DNA of 64,000 nucleotides, taken from assembly GCA_026239495.1 (NCBI GenBank), contig CP110830.1, positions 682,001-746,000 on the forward strand, given 5' to 3'. The translations under genes were made by a program, and so were the position numbers. This document shows positions 53,810 through 64,000 of this stretch, piece after piece (the first letter of the stretch is position 1; each line of letters opens with the position of its first letter). The notes beneath the pieces were generated by a model, which did not search any database, had not been told where the DNA came from, and worked only from the letters and a program-made list of their open reading frames with translations. This stretch comes from Spiroplasma phoeniceum. Lineage in GTDB: Bacteria > Bacillota_I > Bacilli_A > Mycoplasmatales > Mycoplasmataceae.

Positions 53810-53838
53810 TTGCACATATATATATATATATATATAAT
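53810..53838 (+). promoter_or_regulatory. Promoter with (TA)n spacer (copy 2)
   Basis: TTGCAC and TATAAT, 17-bp TA-repeat spacer; one dinucleotide differs from copy 1 (CACACATA against CACATATA) but the length is unchanged. The leader hairpin follows at 53846-53870. Confidence 0.65.
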
Positions 53839-53891
53839 GGAGCTAAATCTTGATAAAAATTCTCAAGATTAAGAAAAGGAGAAAAACAAGT

Positions 53892-54956
53892 ATGAAAAAA
53901 TTACTTAGTTTATTAAGTGTATTAACTATTAGTGGAACTGCTGTACCAACAACAATTGCTGCTAGTTATTATCAAAAAGAAGAAAATATTAATAGTGATA
54001 TTAGTTATCAACAAACAAATAATTTAAAAACTTTAATTAGAGATAAAAGAAACAATAATGAAGTTGCTATACCAATTGAAAATCATGATAGTTTAATTTT
54101 TAACTGATCCTCTAATAGTGTTAGTTGAGTTAAAATTTGAGGATTAAATTGAATTTTAAAAATAAATGCAAATAATATTCAAGTAATTATAAATTGAATA
54201 AAAAATAATCCCAATACAAATAAAAAAATTTTAAGAGGGTTGGTTGGTGCATCTTTTGGTATGTTTGCTGCCTATTTAACAGATGCTCTTTCTCGTTTAG
54301 GGTATGAATGACCAACAACAGCGGTAAAAGTTATAGAAGTTGGTGTTGGCGGAACAGCAGGTGCTATTGTAGGTTATTTTTCTCCAAAATTAACATTATT
54401 AAATAATATTTTAAATCTTATAACAAATCCTCATTTTGTAAATAATGGTATTTGAATTGCATTTAATACATTAAGTCCAAAAGAAGATATAGGAACATTA
54501 AATAAGAATGGAGGCATAGAAATTTTTTCAGATACAAGCTCATATTATTCGACAAATAGTTATATACATGATGAAAATAGAAGAAAAAAAAGAAGTGCTA
54601 TTGAAATATGAGATACATTTATACCATCATATAAAATTAAAATTGCTTTAGATTACAGCACTTTAGCAGATATTAATTTTAATTACGATATTAAAAATTT
54701 AAATGATTTTAAATTTTATTTATATAATATTTTTTTAAAAATGAAAAAAACAGGTAATTGTAATGAAAACTGCTCACCATTTTTTAATAAAAATATAAAA
54801 AATATTCAGGATATTAATACTGGATCTATGGATATAATTAATTATATTTTTGATAATTGACATAGTTTACATTTTAAGTCTCAAGAACTAAAAACAAATC
54901 AAGAATTAGTTTTAGTTTTTAGTGAAAAAAGATTTAAAGAAATATATATTAAATAA
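53892..54956 (+). CDS. Secreted protein with furin-like basic site (copy 2), 354 aa
   Basis: Same length as the copy at 11392 and nearly identical, including signal peptide, Gly/Ala-rich hydrophobic stretch and ENRRKKRSAIEIW. A few substitutions only (for example LVGASF, AIVGYF, GGIEIFS, STNSYIH). The intact frame contrasts with the decayed structural genes of this prophage, suggesting that the gene is under selection or recently exchanged. Confidence 0.75.
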
Positions 54957-54958
54957 AA

Positions 54959-55471
54959 ATGAAAAAAATATTAAGTATTTTAGGAACAATTAATTTAATC
55001 GGAACAATTACAACAAATTTAGTTGCTTGTAATACAGCACAAGAATATACAAAAGAAGAATTAGCAGAATTAAAAAAAGAAAACCAAATAAATACAACAA
55101 ATGAAAATATTAAAAATAATTTAGAATGAATAACACCACAAGAAAAACCATTTAATGAGGCTGATAATAAATGATATTATGTTGTATGGCGTAGTAATTC
55201 AAGTGAAAATTGAAATATTACAAAATTTAAAAATGATAAAAAAATTGATAAAAATAACTATAAAAATTTAAACAAAAATCTTTATATTAGCACAACAACT
55301 GGTGTAGGTTATTCATTTAATGATTTATTTATAAATAATAATAGTGGTATTTTATGAAAAAAAGATATTGGTTTTTACTTTAAATCAGTTTATCGCTGAA
55401 ATTTATTAGATAAAACAGAGCCTAATTTAGATGTTGATAAAAATGGTAATGTAATTGTTAAGGATAAATAG
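54959..55471 (+). CDS. Lipoprotein (cassette of phage copy 2), 170 aa
   Basis: Signal peptide MKKILSILGTINLIG with lipobox NLVAC. Charged linker (EYTKEELAELKKENQ), then the module EWITPQEKPFNEADNKWYYV through FYFKSVYRWNLLDKTEPN and a short tail. The C-terminal module is homologous to that of the 29387 lipoprotein but is not repeated in the convergent tail gene of this copy. Confidence 0.75.
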
Positions 55472-55500
55472 AAAAATAGATGTAAATCTATTTTTCTATT
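55472..55500. terminator. Terminator after the copy 2 lipoprotein
   Basis: AAAAATAGAT and ATCTATTTTT around GTAA, followed by CTATTTTTAT; lies between the convergent lipoprotein and tail genes. Confidence 0.7.
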
Positions 55501-57199
55501 TTTATTTTGGTTTAAATGTAATTTTAACAGGATTGTTGCTTTTATTAGTAAAATTTAAACCATCAGAATTATTTAAAATAGCTAAATTATTATTTCCAAA
55601 TTTTTTATATTCAGGATAATAAGTACCAATAAGTTTTGGTCATATTACTTTTGAAAATCTAATTTTTAATTTTACATCATTAGTATAATATAATTCTAAA
55701 TATACATTTTTCACATTATTATTATTTTTTATATTTTTAATTGATGATATCTGCATTAGAAAAAATATTGATAATTGACTACGGTTTTCAATTCTATATT
55801 GTGTGCTATAATTTTCTTCTTTTAAATAATTAACAGATTCCCTTAAATCATCAGCATAACTTGTAATAAAAGATTTAATTTCTCCTGTTAAAATTTCATT
55901 TGTTTTAATAATTTTATTTTTAGGAAAATTAGCATTTATTGTTTGTTGTTTACCATCGTATTTAACAACAAGATCAGATAATTTACCTAAACTGGTACTA
56001 CACATTTCTCATCCTACAAATAATTCTGTGTCAATATAAGTATAATTTTCTATTTTAGTTAAATTATTATTAATAGAAAATTTGTCTATATTACTTATTT
56101 CAATAGTTTGATAAGTATCTATAAACTTATTTATACTTTGAATTGTTGGGTCAATTTGTTTTAAATCAATTTCATTTTCATAATAACCAATATATTCAGC
56201 TGTATCATCAAATAAATTAACCACAGTATTTAAAGTATTCTTACACTGAGGTTGTACTGTAAAATTAAAATTAATAGGCAATTTTGCATTAGCAGGAATA
56301 ATATCTTTGGTATAAGGTTGATAATTATATGGAACTGGGGGCAGAACATATTCAGGGTAATTAAATGTTTGTATTTCATAATCATGTGGTAATAAGAAAC
56401 TAGTTTTATAATTAGTTGTCATATCGCGTAAATAATTATTTAATGTACTTTTTGTTTTACCTCGAAAACTCCATACTGATAATCGTAAATAATCTTCTTC
56501 ATTATTTGTATATGGGTTATCAGCATAAAAGATAATTTCAAAATTACCTTTATATAAAGCTTGAATTGAAAACATATCAATTATATAACTACAATTTGTG
56601 CCATCTGGTGTTTGTAAGAATTCTAAATCATTATCTTCTTCACTATCACTAACTGGTGTTTGTGCATTTACTGCTTTAGTTTGTTCGTTAATTAAATAAA
56701 CTCGGTTAGTTTTTTCATTTAATTGTTTTAAATTATAAGTTGAATAAACTATCTCGTGTGTTGGTAAACCATTTTTAGTTAAAACAGTACCTTTGCATTT
56801 ATCAGTTAATAAAGTAGTAAAACCTAAACTAGTAGCATTTGCTCCAAAAATAGCACCAACTTTATCATTTCCTTGTTCTCTAAATATTTCAAATGGTAAA
56901 TAACCTTTACCTTTTGATTTTTCAGACCAAAATGCATCATTATAAAAACTATAAATATTAGCACTCATAAAACCATTAAGTCATTGGAAATTATGTCAAG
57001 TTTTTTCATCTTGATTAATAACTCAACCTCAGGGAATACCAAATGAAATAAAGTTTAAGAATTTACCAACTCCACCTGGTATTGTAAAAGGATTAAATAC
57101 TAATTTTTGAGTATAGTTTAAAGGCAATACAGTTATTTGACGGTTAATAAAATTATTCATATTTAAAATATCTCAAACATTACATGCACCCATTTTATT

Positions 57200-58269
57200 A
57201 GACTTCTTGCATAACCCATTAAAATAATTTCAAATATTTGTAAAAAGGGGTTAATATAAAATTATAATTTTAATTAATTATGTCTTTTATTTAAAAATTT
57301 AATATTTTGCCACAACGAAAAATTATTTTATTATTCAAATTCGTTAATTTTAAATAAATCTTTTATGATAACTATAATAATTGTAAATTATAAATTGAAG
57401 CAATTAAATTAAATCTTAAACCAAATCGTTTTCTTCGATTACGATATTTTTCTGTAATAATTTTAAATTTTTTAAGAATAACAAAAATATTTTCAATAAT
57501 AATTCTTATTTTTGAAACTAGTCTATTATGTTGTTTTTGTTCTTTATTTAAATGTTTTTTCTTAGTTTTCTTTGTGGGCATTATAACATTATTGTGAATT
57601 TTTTGTATTCCTTGATAACCACTATCAACTATTAATTTGGTATTTTTTAAAATTGCGATTTTTGATTCTTTAAATAAAGCATAATCGTGTTTTTTACCAA
57701 GTGAAAAACTTGTTGCAATAATTTTTTTGGTTTCTTGTTCGATAATTACTTGTGTTTTAATAGTGTGTTTTTTCTTTTTACCAGAATAAGATTGTTTTTG
57801 TCTTTTTTTGGGCGTTGGATTGGGGTTTCGGTAACATCAATAATAATAGTTTTATCATTAAAATAATCATTTATTAGTGCTTTTTTACCAGCAACTTGCT
57901 GAAAATCAGGGTGTTTAATTAAAATATCTTCAATTCACTTGATATTGCGATAACAATTAGCTTCACTAATTCCGAAATTTTTTCCAAGATGAAAATAAGT
58001 TCGATATTCTCGTCAATACGATAAAGTCATCAATAATCGATTTTCTAGTGATAATTTATTAGCTTTGCCACCTTTTTTAAATTTTTCTATTTCAGCTACT
58101 TGTAAAATATCTAACATTTTATTAAAAATATCTTGTTTTATTCCTGTTAATCTTAATCATTCTTTATCATTAATATTTTTAAATTCATCAAATTTCATAA
58201 TTTAATATCCTCATAAATTATATTTTATAATAATATTTTAATAATAAAACCAGGTATCGCAAGAAGTCT
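57200..58269 (-). mobile_element. IS5-family element A9 in the copy 2 tail gene
   Basis: 1070 bp, matched ATT duplication; copy 1 has the empty site near 14357. Confidence 0.9.
57372..58198 (-). CDS. IS5-family transposase (A9), -1 frameshifted
   Basis: Two frames with the seven-A site; substitutions include NIFVILKK and KRFGLRF. DDE positions kept. Confidence 0.7.
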
Positions 58270-59803
58270 ATTATATTCAACTTGAACACTACCAACAGTA
58301 TTGCCAAATTCATCTTTTCTTCTAAAATATGATGATGCTTGAGTACTAATGATATTATTAACATCTTCATTTTTTATTTTTACTTTTTCAGGTGGATTAA
58401 TCATTCAATTTTTAGACCAATAAAATTTAGAATCTTTATCTTATTTATAAACATATCTACCAACAGTAGAATTAGTTGCTGATGTAGTACTAGGATCTGT
58501 TATAACAATACCTTCACTATTTTTTTGACTTCAAAAATCATATCTACTTTCCATATCTTTTTTTCAATCTTCATAACCAGTTATCATAGTTGGTTGAATC
58601 CCTTGAATGTTATATCAACTTACTTCTGGTGAAGCATAAGTATTTATTTTATCAGGTGGTGCAGGAAACATGTTATACATTAATAAGTCTCTTGAATTCA
58701 TTACTTTTTTATTAAATTTACCTTTAATAATTGGTCGCCCAATTACTGGCATATCAAAAAAGATTGGATTACCATAAAATTTAACTGCCATTGCTCTAAC
58801 ACCTGGGTCTTTTAATAAAATCTCATCTAATTCAACAATACCTTTATTTAGTTTTTCATCATAAGTTATTTTATGAAAACAATAACCTTCACCAGGTGCA
58901 CTTGTTTGTATAAATTGTCGTACCGATAAACCACTATTACTAATTTTGTCATTAATACTTGAAAATGTAATTTCTTGTCATAAAAAACTACCATCATAAG
59001 GTGAATAATAATTAATAACATTTGAAGGATATAATCATTGTCTATCTTGGGGTGCAGAATTAATATCACCACCACCAATATTTAATCCACGGTCATTAAA
59101 TACAGTATAAAAATTATAATAATCATTTATATTTAATTTATCGGCATCTTCATCTAAAATTAATAAAGTATATTGTCGTTCAGTTGATTGTTGAGTAAAT
59201 ACTTGTTCGAATTTAGCTTCACCGAATTTGATTGAACTTCTATCATCAATCATATAAGCATCTCAGTATTTACCAACTTTAACCTCTTTTGTATAAAAGT
59301 TATCAGCTTTATTATCATTATTAATAAAATAACTTAATTTATATTGGTTTAAGTATTCCAACATTCTATTAATATCATAAATATTTTCACCATAAATCAA
59401 TTTTCAATAAACATTATTATTTTCATCTTTTAATTTTATCGCGAAAGGCGTTTCATTATTTGCTCATATTGTTGAGTTAATTGGTTGATTTTTAAAATCA
59501 TCAATCGTTAAGATTTTAATTTCTTCACCTTTATATTTTTGTACTATTTTTAAACTACTTTGTCATTGTGCAATCGTACTTTCCATATTATCAAATATTC
59601 GTGAATAACTACCATAATCACTTGGTTTAGCATTATTAGGTTTTTCAACCTTTTTCAGTATCAGGAATATATGAACTATAAACATTAAAAGGAAAAACCA
59701 TTCAATGTCTATTATTTCGTATGTTTTCTCTGATATCTATTAAAGTATCATGGGCTTGTCTTCTTAATTCTTCCATAACACCCGGGTTAATTCTACTCAT
59801 TTT

Positions 59804-61353
59804 TTAATTCTCCTTAATTTCTGTTCTACCTTGTAAATCATTTTGATTATTACCAGTTTCATCATATTCTAGTAATTTGTTATTATGTTCTATTTCTTTG
59901 GCTTGCATTTTATCTTGTCATTTTTCTACTTTTTCAAAATATTTTGTTGCTTCTAATTCATCAATATTATCATATTCAGTAATTGCTCGTATTGGTTCCA
60001 TTGTACCATTATCTAATCTAGCAGTAATTAATTCATTTTGTCGCATTTGGTCTACTAAACTAGCACTAACAAAATCAAAACCATAAGGGCGTTCACTAGT
60101 GCCATCTCATAAACCATAATATTTTAAAACAGTATCAAACATTTTAGTATAATACTGTTTACGATATGCTTGTAAATATGCTTGTTTTTCTAAGTCTTTT
60201 GTTTTAGTTAAGATAGCATTACAAAAGTTGAGGTTTTATAAAAAATATAAATAAAATAATTGGATAAATTTTTAAAAATCCTGATTTATTAGTGTTTTAA
60301 ATTCATCAATAACATTAAAAAAATACTTTTTATACCAAAACCTCAACCCTTTTCTTACTACCTTAGTTAATAATGACTGTGTTTTATTTTGGTCATTATC
60401 TGATTTATCACCAAAAGGACTAGAAAAATGACATGCTAAATATACTTGCTCAATGATTGATTTTTGGTCTTCAGTATATGTTTCTAAGGTTGGTGTTCCT
60501 TGTACTACTTGTAAAGATTGGGATAATTGACCATCTACTGTTGATGAACTTGATTGAACAAAAATATCATCAAATACATCTTGTAGTACTTTTTTATTAC
60601 CTTTGTTATAAGCATTCATTAAATCATCACTTAGTATTCCATATCAGTGTGTACGATTTGCATATCTTTCTTTTGATTTAATATTAAAACTATCTTCTAA
60701 ATCAAATTGTAATTTATAACAATTTGCCATAGTAGGTCATGGATTTAAAGTAGTTGATGTTGATAAAACAATGGACTAGGTTCATTAATCATTTCTCAGA
60801 AAGGTACTATACCTAATTTGTTTTTAAATTATTGTACTAAAACAGGTTTAACATCATCTTTAATTTGTGTTTTACTTTGACCAACAATTACTTCATTATT
60901 TTTAGGTCAACCTTTAATAACTATTTTATCTTTGGTACAAATTAAATTTAAAATAAAACCACTATCTGATTGATGATAATTTAATCAAATATCAGCACCT
61001 TGTTCAATTTCGTTTATTTTACTTACACGAGATGTAAAGTTAAATGGATTAATTCATAAATCAATATTGCCATCACTAGTTTCTAATAAACCAAAGATAG
61101 TTTTACCGATTAAACTTGCTGTTAATTCGTTTTTATCTAATTTCTCTTTTATTTTATAAGTTTCATATCATCAATTTAATTTTTCTAAAATGTCTTTACG
61201 ATGAGACTTAAATAAAATATCTTTACCATTTATTAATCGCATTTGATGAAGAGCAATAATATTTGCTAAATTAATTGTTCAATCATAATTATAAAATTTT
61301 AAAACACTATTAATATCATTTAAGTTTGGTAAACTAGGGAAATTATTATTCAT
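59804..61353 (-). pseudogene. Portal protein (copy 2), frameshifted and MITE-interrupted
   Basis: Homologue of 16960-18351. A base is missing near 60767, and a MITE at 60212-60362 ends the C-terminal part early: the frame runs from SLLTK into the MITE (residues VVRKGLRFWYKKYF) and stops. Beyond the MITE the remaining segment (DLEKQAYLQAYRKQ to GRTEIKEN) is conserved. Confidence 0.75.
60212..60362. mobile_element. 151-bp MITE (copy D, inverted) in portal
   Basis: GATAGCATTAC to CTTACTACC, flanked by TTAGTTAA at 60204-60211 and 60363-60370. Copy 1 portal carries the empty site near 17370. Confidence 0.9.
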
Positions 61354-61624
61354 GGTTATTTTGCTCCTTTAATTTTAAGATAAGTGCATAATTAATAATA
61401 TTTACTGTTAATAAATTTGGTTCATTTTCTAAAACTTGTACACATACTTTAACTTTTTGGTATTTTTTAATATATTCGTTATATAAATTTAATTTACATA
61501 TTGCGATATTATCTTTTTTTAATTGTTGACAAAGTCTTTTTTTAACTTGTCCACAAACAGAAATATAAGGTCTTTTTGCATTTATTACACGCTCATCATG
61601 TATTACATAAATATCTTTTTTCAT
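61346..61624 (-). CDS. Small Cys-containing phage protein (copy 2), 92 aa
   Basis: Intact version of the gene broken at 18344: MKKDIYVIHDERVINAKRPY, then SVCGQVKKRLCQQLKKDNIA and KVKVCVQVLENEPNLLT. ATG overlaps the terminase stop by one base; its stop overlaps the portal start. No family recognised. Confidence 0.65.
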   Translation of the reverse strand: MKKDIYVIHDERVINAKRPYISVCGQVKKRLCQQLKKDNIAICKLNLYNEYIKKYQKVKVCVQVLENEPNLLTVNIINYALILKLKEQNNHE

Positions 61625-63084
61625 TAAGTTATTCACTCCCTTTGTTGTCATAATTTATAATCTGCTGAATTATTATGTTTAACCATTGGTATTAATTCAA
61701 AGTGTAATGCATAAAAATCACTATCAAATGTATCATCATATAAGTCTAACATTCGTTCTTCTCTGGTATCTGGTTTATCTTATCATTGAATTAATTCATA
61801 TTGGATTTTACTTACAGGACATTTTTCTCATAATCATTTTAATTGATTAGTATTTATTAACATTGTAAATGCTTCTACACGATGTTTTATTTTAAACTTC
61901 TGCTTTTGTGCTGGTCTAAAATGCATGTATTGACCAAAAGTATAATTATATTTTTCTCTATTTAAACTTTCTAGTGTTGCATAAGCGCTATCATCAACAT
62001 TAATTGATATTCCTTGTTGTGTTAAATTAAAATATTGGTTTAATTGATTATTGTAAAATTCTAAAATATCTTTAACTTGTTCTAATGGCCCTTTAAATTG
62101 TTGAGTAGCATTTGAGTGTGTATATTCAGCAACTTTATAGGCTTTTTTATCAAATGAATTATATATTCAAAAACTCGCTGCTGTTGTATGCCCTTTGGGA
62201 CTAGTAGAATTTGCTAAGTCAACAACACCTAATAATTTAGTTGGTTGAATAATATCTGTTGCTTGCATAATATCAATATATCTTGCAAAGATTGACCCAC
62301 TAGTATTGCCTGGTAAACCTCAACTTCATACTCTTGCTCTTTCAATATCTAATTGTTCTAATCTTAATTGTTCATTAACTTTATCTTGTGGTAATTCATA
62401 ATTAAGTATTCAACTAGAATAATGAATAATAATCTTCATATTTCATTTTTCAATATATTTAATTTGTTCATATTTACTACGCATTATTTCTTCATTAAAA
62501 GGTAATAATTCATTAAAATAACAAACAATATATCTTTTTAAGCTTTCAGGGTTACATGTATTAATTGTTATTTTATTTTGATAACCACGAATAGCAAATT
62601 CTAAATCACTTAAATCTTTTTGTTGAAATTGGTCACATTCTTCTCGTCAATCAATAACTAATTTATATTTATTCAAATCAGCAAATGCTTTTAATTTTTC
62701 TTTCCGACTTGGTGAATGTAAGCCTTTACAATATATTTTGCTATCATTTAATAAAGTAAAAGTAAAATTTGATAAATTAATAGTATAAGGTATATTATTT
62801 TCATCTAACATATTTCATATATTTTGAAATACACTATCTTTTAAATCTTTACTCCAATACATACTAGCAATTATACAAATTGGTTCTTTAATTAATAAAC
62901 TAATTTTTAATAATTCACCAAACATTTTAATATTTGAAATAGTCTTACCACTATATCGTGTCCCAATTTGATTAATTTCATTTACTAATTCATATTTCTT
63001 AGCAAATGGATATTTATTATCAATACTACTATTTTGTAATAACCAATAAGGAGTTTCTAACAAATAAGTAAAATGATTAAGCAT
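61624..63084 (-). pseudogene. Terminase large subunit (copy 2), nonsense near C-terminus
   Basis: Same length as 18622-20082 and highly similar, but TAA at 61780-61782 replaces the Glu codon after ELIQW and removes the last 50 residues, including the acidic DLYDDTFDSDF of the nuclease. Packaging by this copy is unlikely. Confidence 0.8.
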
Positions 63085-63086
63085 TA

Positions 63087-63476
63087 TTATCACTTTATTT
63101 TTTTAATATCTCTAATATCCGTTTGTAAATTAACTATTATTGGCTGTTGATTATTTAAGTTTAATTCTTGTTCTAACTGTTTTTCTTGTAGTGAATATTT
63201 ATAATTAAATGCTCGTTGTCAATATAATTTAGCACCATCAGGTGATTTCATCATAAAATTAATTATTTTAATTTCAATTCTATCAACTTGTTTTTCAAGT
63301 AAAGGAACTATCTTCTCACTCGCATAAGTATCATATCGTCATTTACGAGAAAGGTTCAATTTATTGGTTAAATCATTCAAAGTATAGGGAATATTAGGTG
63401 ATTTATTTTGCCAAAATTCATCTATTTTACGATAAAATGTTCGTAAACTTGCTGTTTTTGGATTAAATTCTTTCAT
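63087..63476 (-). CDS. Probable terminase small subunit (copy 2), 129 aa
   Basis: Nearly identical to 20085-20474 and intact; ends DIKKIKW, 2 bp before terL. Confidence 0.65.
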
Positions 63477-63562
63477 TTTTTACTCCTTTTTGCATATTAA
63501 AATTGCTATTATCTAAACAATATGATTAAATAAAAGAGTAATAAATAACTGTAAAAATGTAT

Positions 63563-63588
63563 AAAAGAACTTTCACAAGTTCTTTTTA
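63563..63588. terminator. Hairpin between terS and transposase-like gene (copy 2)
   Basis: AAAAGAACTT/AAGTTCTTTT, as at 20561. Confidence 0.55.
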
Positions 63589-63706
63589 TTATCTATATTT
63601 TACACCAAAATAAAAAAAAGTAAAGTAATTTACTTTTTTTAGTTAAATTAATTTGCTAATAATTAACAATTAAATTATAACACAATAAATAAAAAATAAT
63701 ATTTTT

Positions 63707-63841
63707 TTTAATTTTGTAGAAAACTCTTGATATTTATAAAAAACCTTGATTTTATTGACTTTTTACTAAATTACTATTTTTGCAAAAACCTTTATTTGAT
63801 AAGGGTTTTTGACTCCATCAAGAGTTTTCTACAAAATTAAA
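63707..63841. mobile_element. 135-bp MITE related to the IS1595-like element
   Basis: The ends read TTTTGTAGAAAACTCTTGAT and its inverse, matching the 26-bp ends of the element at 37921 with one substitution (TAG for TCG). Flanked by ATATTTTT on both sides (63699-63706, 63842-63849). Absent from the same position in phage copy 1 (near 20700), so the empty site is known. No ORF inside; an internal AACCTT/AAGGTT-type repeat is present. Confidence 0.8.
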
Positions 63842-63908
63842 ATATTTTTTTTTTGCATTTTTATTATTTTTGTGTTAATGTGTAGAACTAAGGAAAGAGG
63901 GTAAAAAA

Positions 63909-64000
63909 ATGATAAATATTGATAACATATTTTTTAAGAATTTTAATAATTTTTTAGATAAACAAAGTATTGAAATAATTCAACAAAATTTAGAAGATTG
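63909..64000 (+). CDS. Start of UPF0236/ISLre2-like transposase (copy 2), cut by window end
   Basis: First 30 codons (MINIDNIFFKNFNNFLDKQS), one residue different from the copy at 20763. Preceded by GGAAAGAGGG. The rest, and the right phage end, lie beyond the window. Confidence 0.7.
   Translation, partial: MINIDNIFFKNFNNFLDKQSIEIIQQNLED

Larger units (their letters stand above)
55502..59800 (-). pseudogene. Large phage tail protein (copy 2), IS, nonsense and frameshift
   Basis: Homologue of 13169-16956. From the ATG at 59800 the frame is lost by an extra A near 59645 (TEKGWKT then stop); there is a TAA at 58441-58443 and an IS at 57200-58269. The C-terminal part differs from copy 1: after VLPPVPYNYQPYT it has about 280 more residues (PINFNFTVQPQCKNTLNTV, ELFVGWEMCSTSLGKL, LELYYTNDVKLKIRFSK) ending VKITFKPK. 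This is presumably the ancestral C-terminus of the family, replaced in copy 1 by the lipoprotein-type module. Confidence 0.7.

Noticed and set aside
7210-60362. The repeated 151-bp units considered as a CRISPR or phage attachment repeat
   Set aside because: They are kilobases apart, each with its own 8-9 bp duplication, inverted ends and identifiable empty sites, so they are MITEs.

Overview
The window is AT-rich DNA (about three quarters A+T by eye) that only makes sense with TGA read as tryptophan: RecT, terminase, amino-acid permease and several transposases are each broken into pieces at in-frame TGA codons under the standard code and become continuous under code 4. Together with the secreted-protein signal peptide beginning MKKLLSLLSVLTISG, spiralin-like sequence, and the dense load of prophages and insertion sequences, this points to a Spiroplasma chromosome, probably of the citri group. 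No rRNA, tRNA or CRISPR array was seen.

Left third (432-22285). An almost complete prophage of 21,854 bp, about 19.4 kb after subtracting later insertions, is embedded inside an IS5-family transposase remnant whose left half is at 1-431 and right half at 22286-23042. It ends in 46-bp imperfect terminal inverted repeats and is flanked by an 8-bp direct repeat, AAAAAGAC. I see no phage-type integrase. A DDE transposase-like protein of the UPF0236/ISLre2 (Mbov_0401-like) family lies just inside the right end. I read it as a transposable, short-tailed-type dsDNA phage. Rightward genes (756-4628) encode small proteins, a RecT annealase and a RuvC-like resolvase, preceded by a GC-rich structured RNA candidate (1045-1470). 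Leftward late genes (20474 down to 4654) encode terminase small and large subunits, portal, a large tail protein, a scaffold-like protein, a major capsid protein with a spiralin-like C-terminus, a tail-fibre-like protein and small membrane proteins. A rightward accessory cassette (11302-12951: secreted protein plus lipoprotein) interrupts the late genes.

Middle (23 to 52 kb). Chromosomal genes remain here: an APC permease, two hypothetical proteins, a dinB pseudogene, a YgjP-like metallopeptidase and a membrane protein. They are separated by wreckage: a second tail-like gene with its own secreted-protein/lipoprotein cassette (26-31 kb), pieces of a different phage terminase (31.3-32.7 and 42.4-43.3 kb), the right end of a third copy of the transposable phage (40.35-41.2 kb), and IS elements of the IS5, IS3, IS30, IS481 and IS1595 families.

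Right end (52.9-64 kb). A second, more decayed copy of the same phage runs from a capsid fragment to the start of the transposase-like gene, which is cut by the window edge. Terminase, portal and tail genes all carry nonsense or frameshift mutations, an IS or a MITE.

Three things stand out: the transposable phage itself; the repeated cassette of secreted protein plus lipoprotein, in which at two loci the lipoprotein C-terminus is nearly identical to a segment of the convergently transcribed phage tail gene; and a 151-bp MITE present four times with 8-9 bp target duplications.
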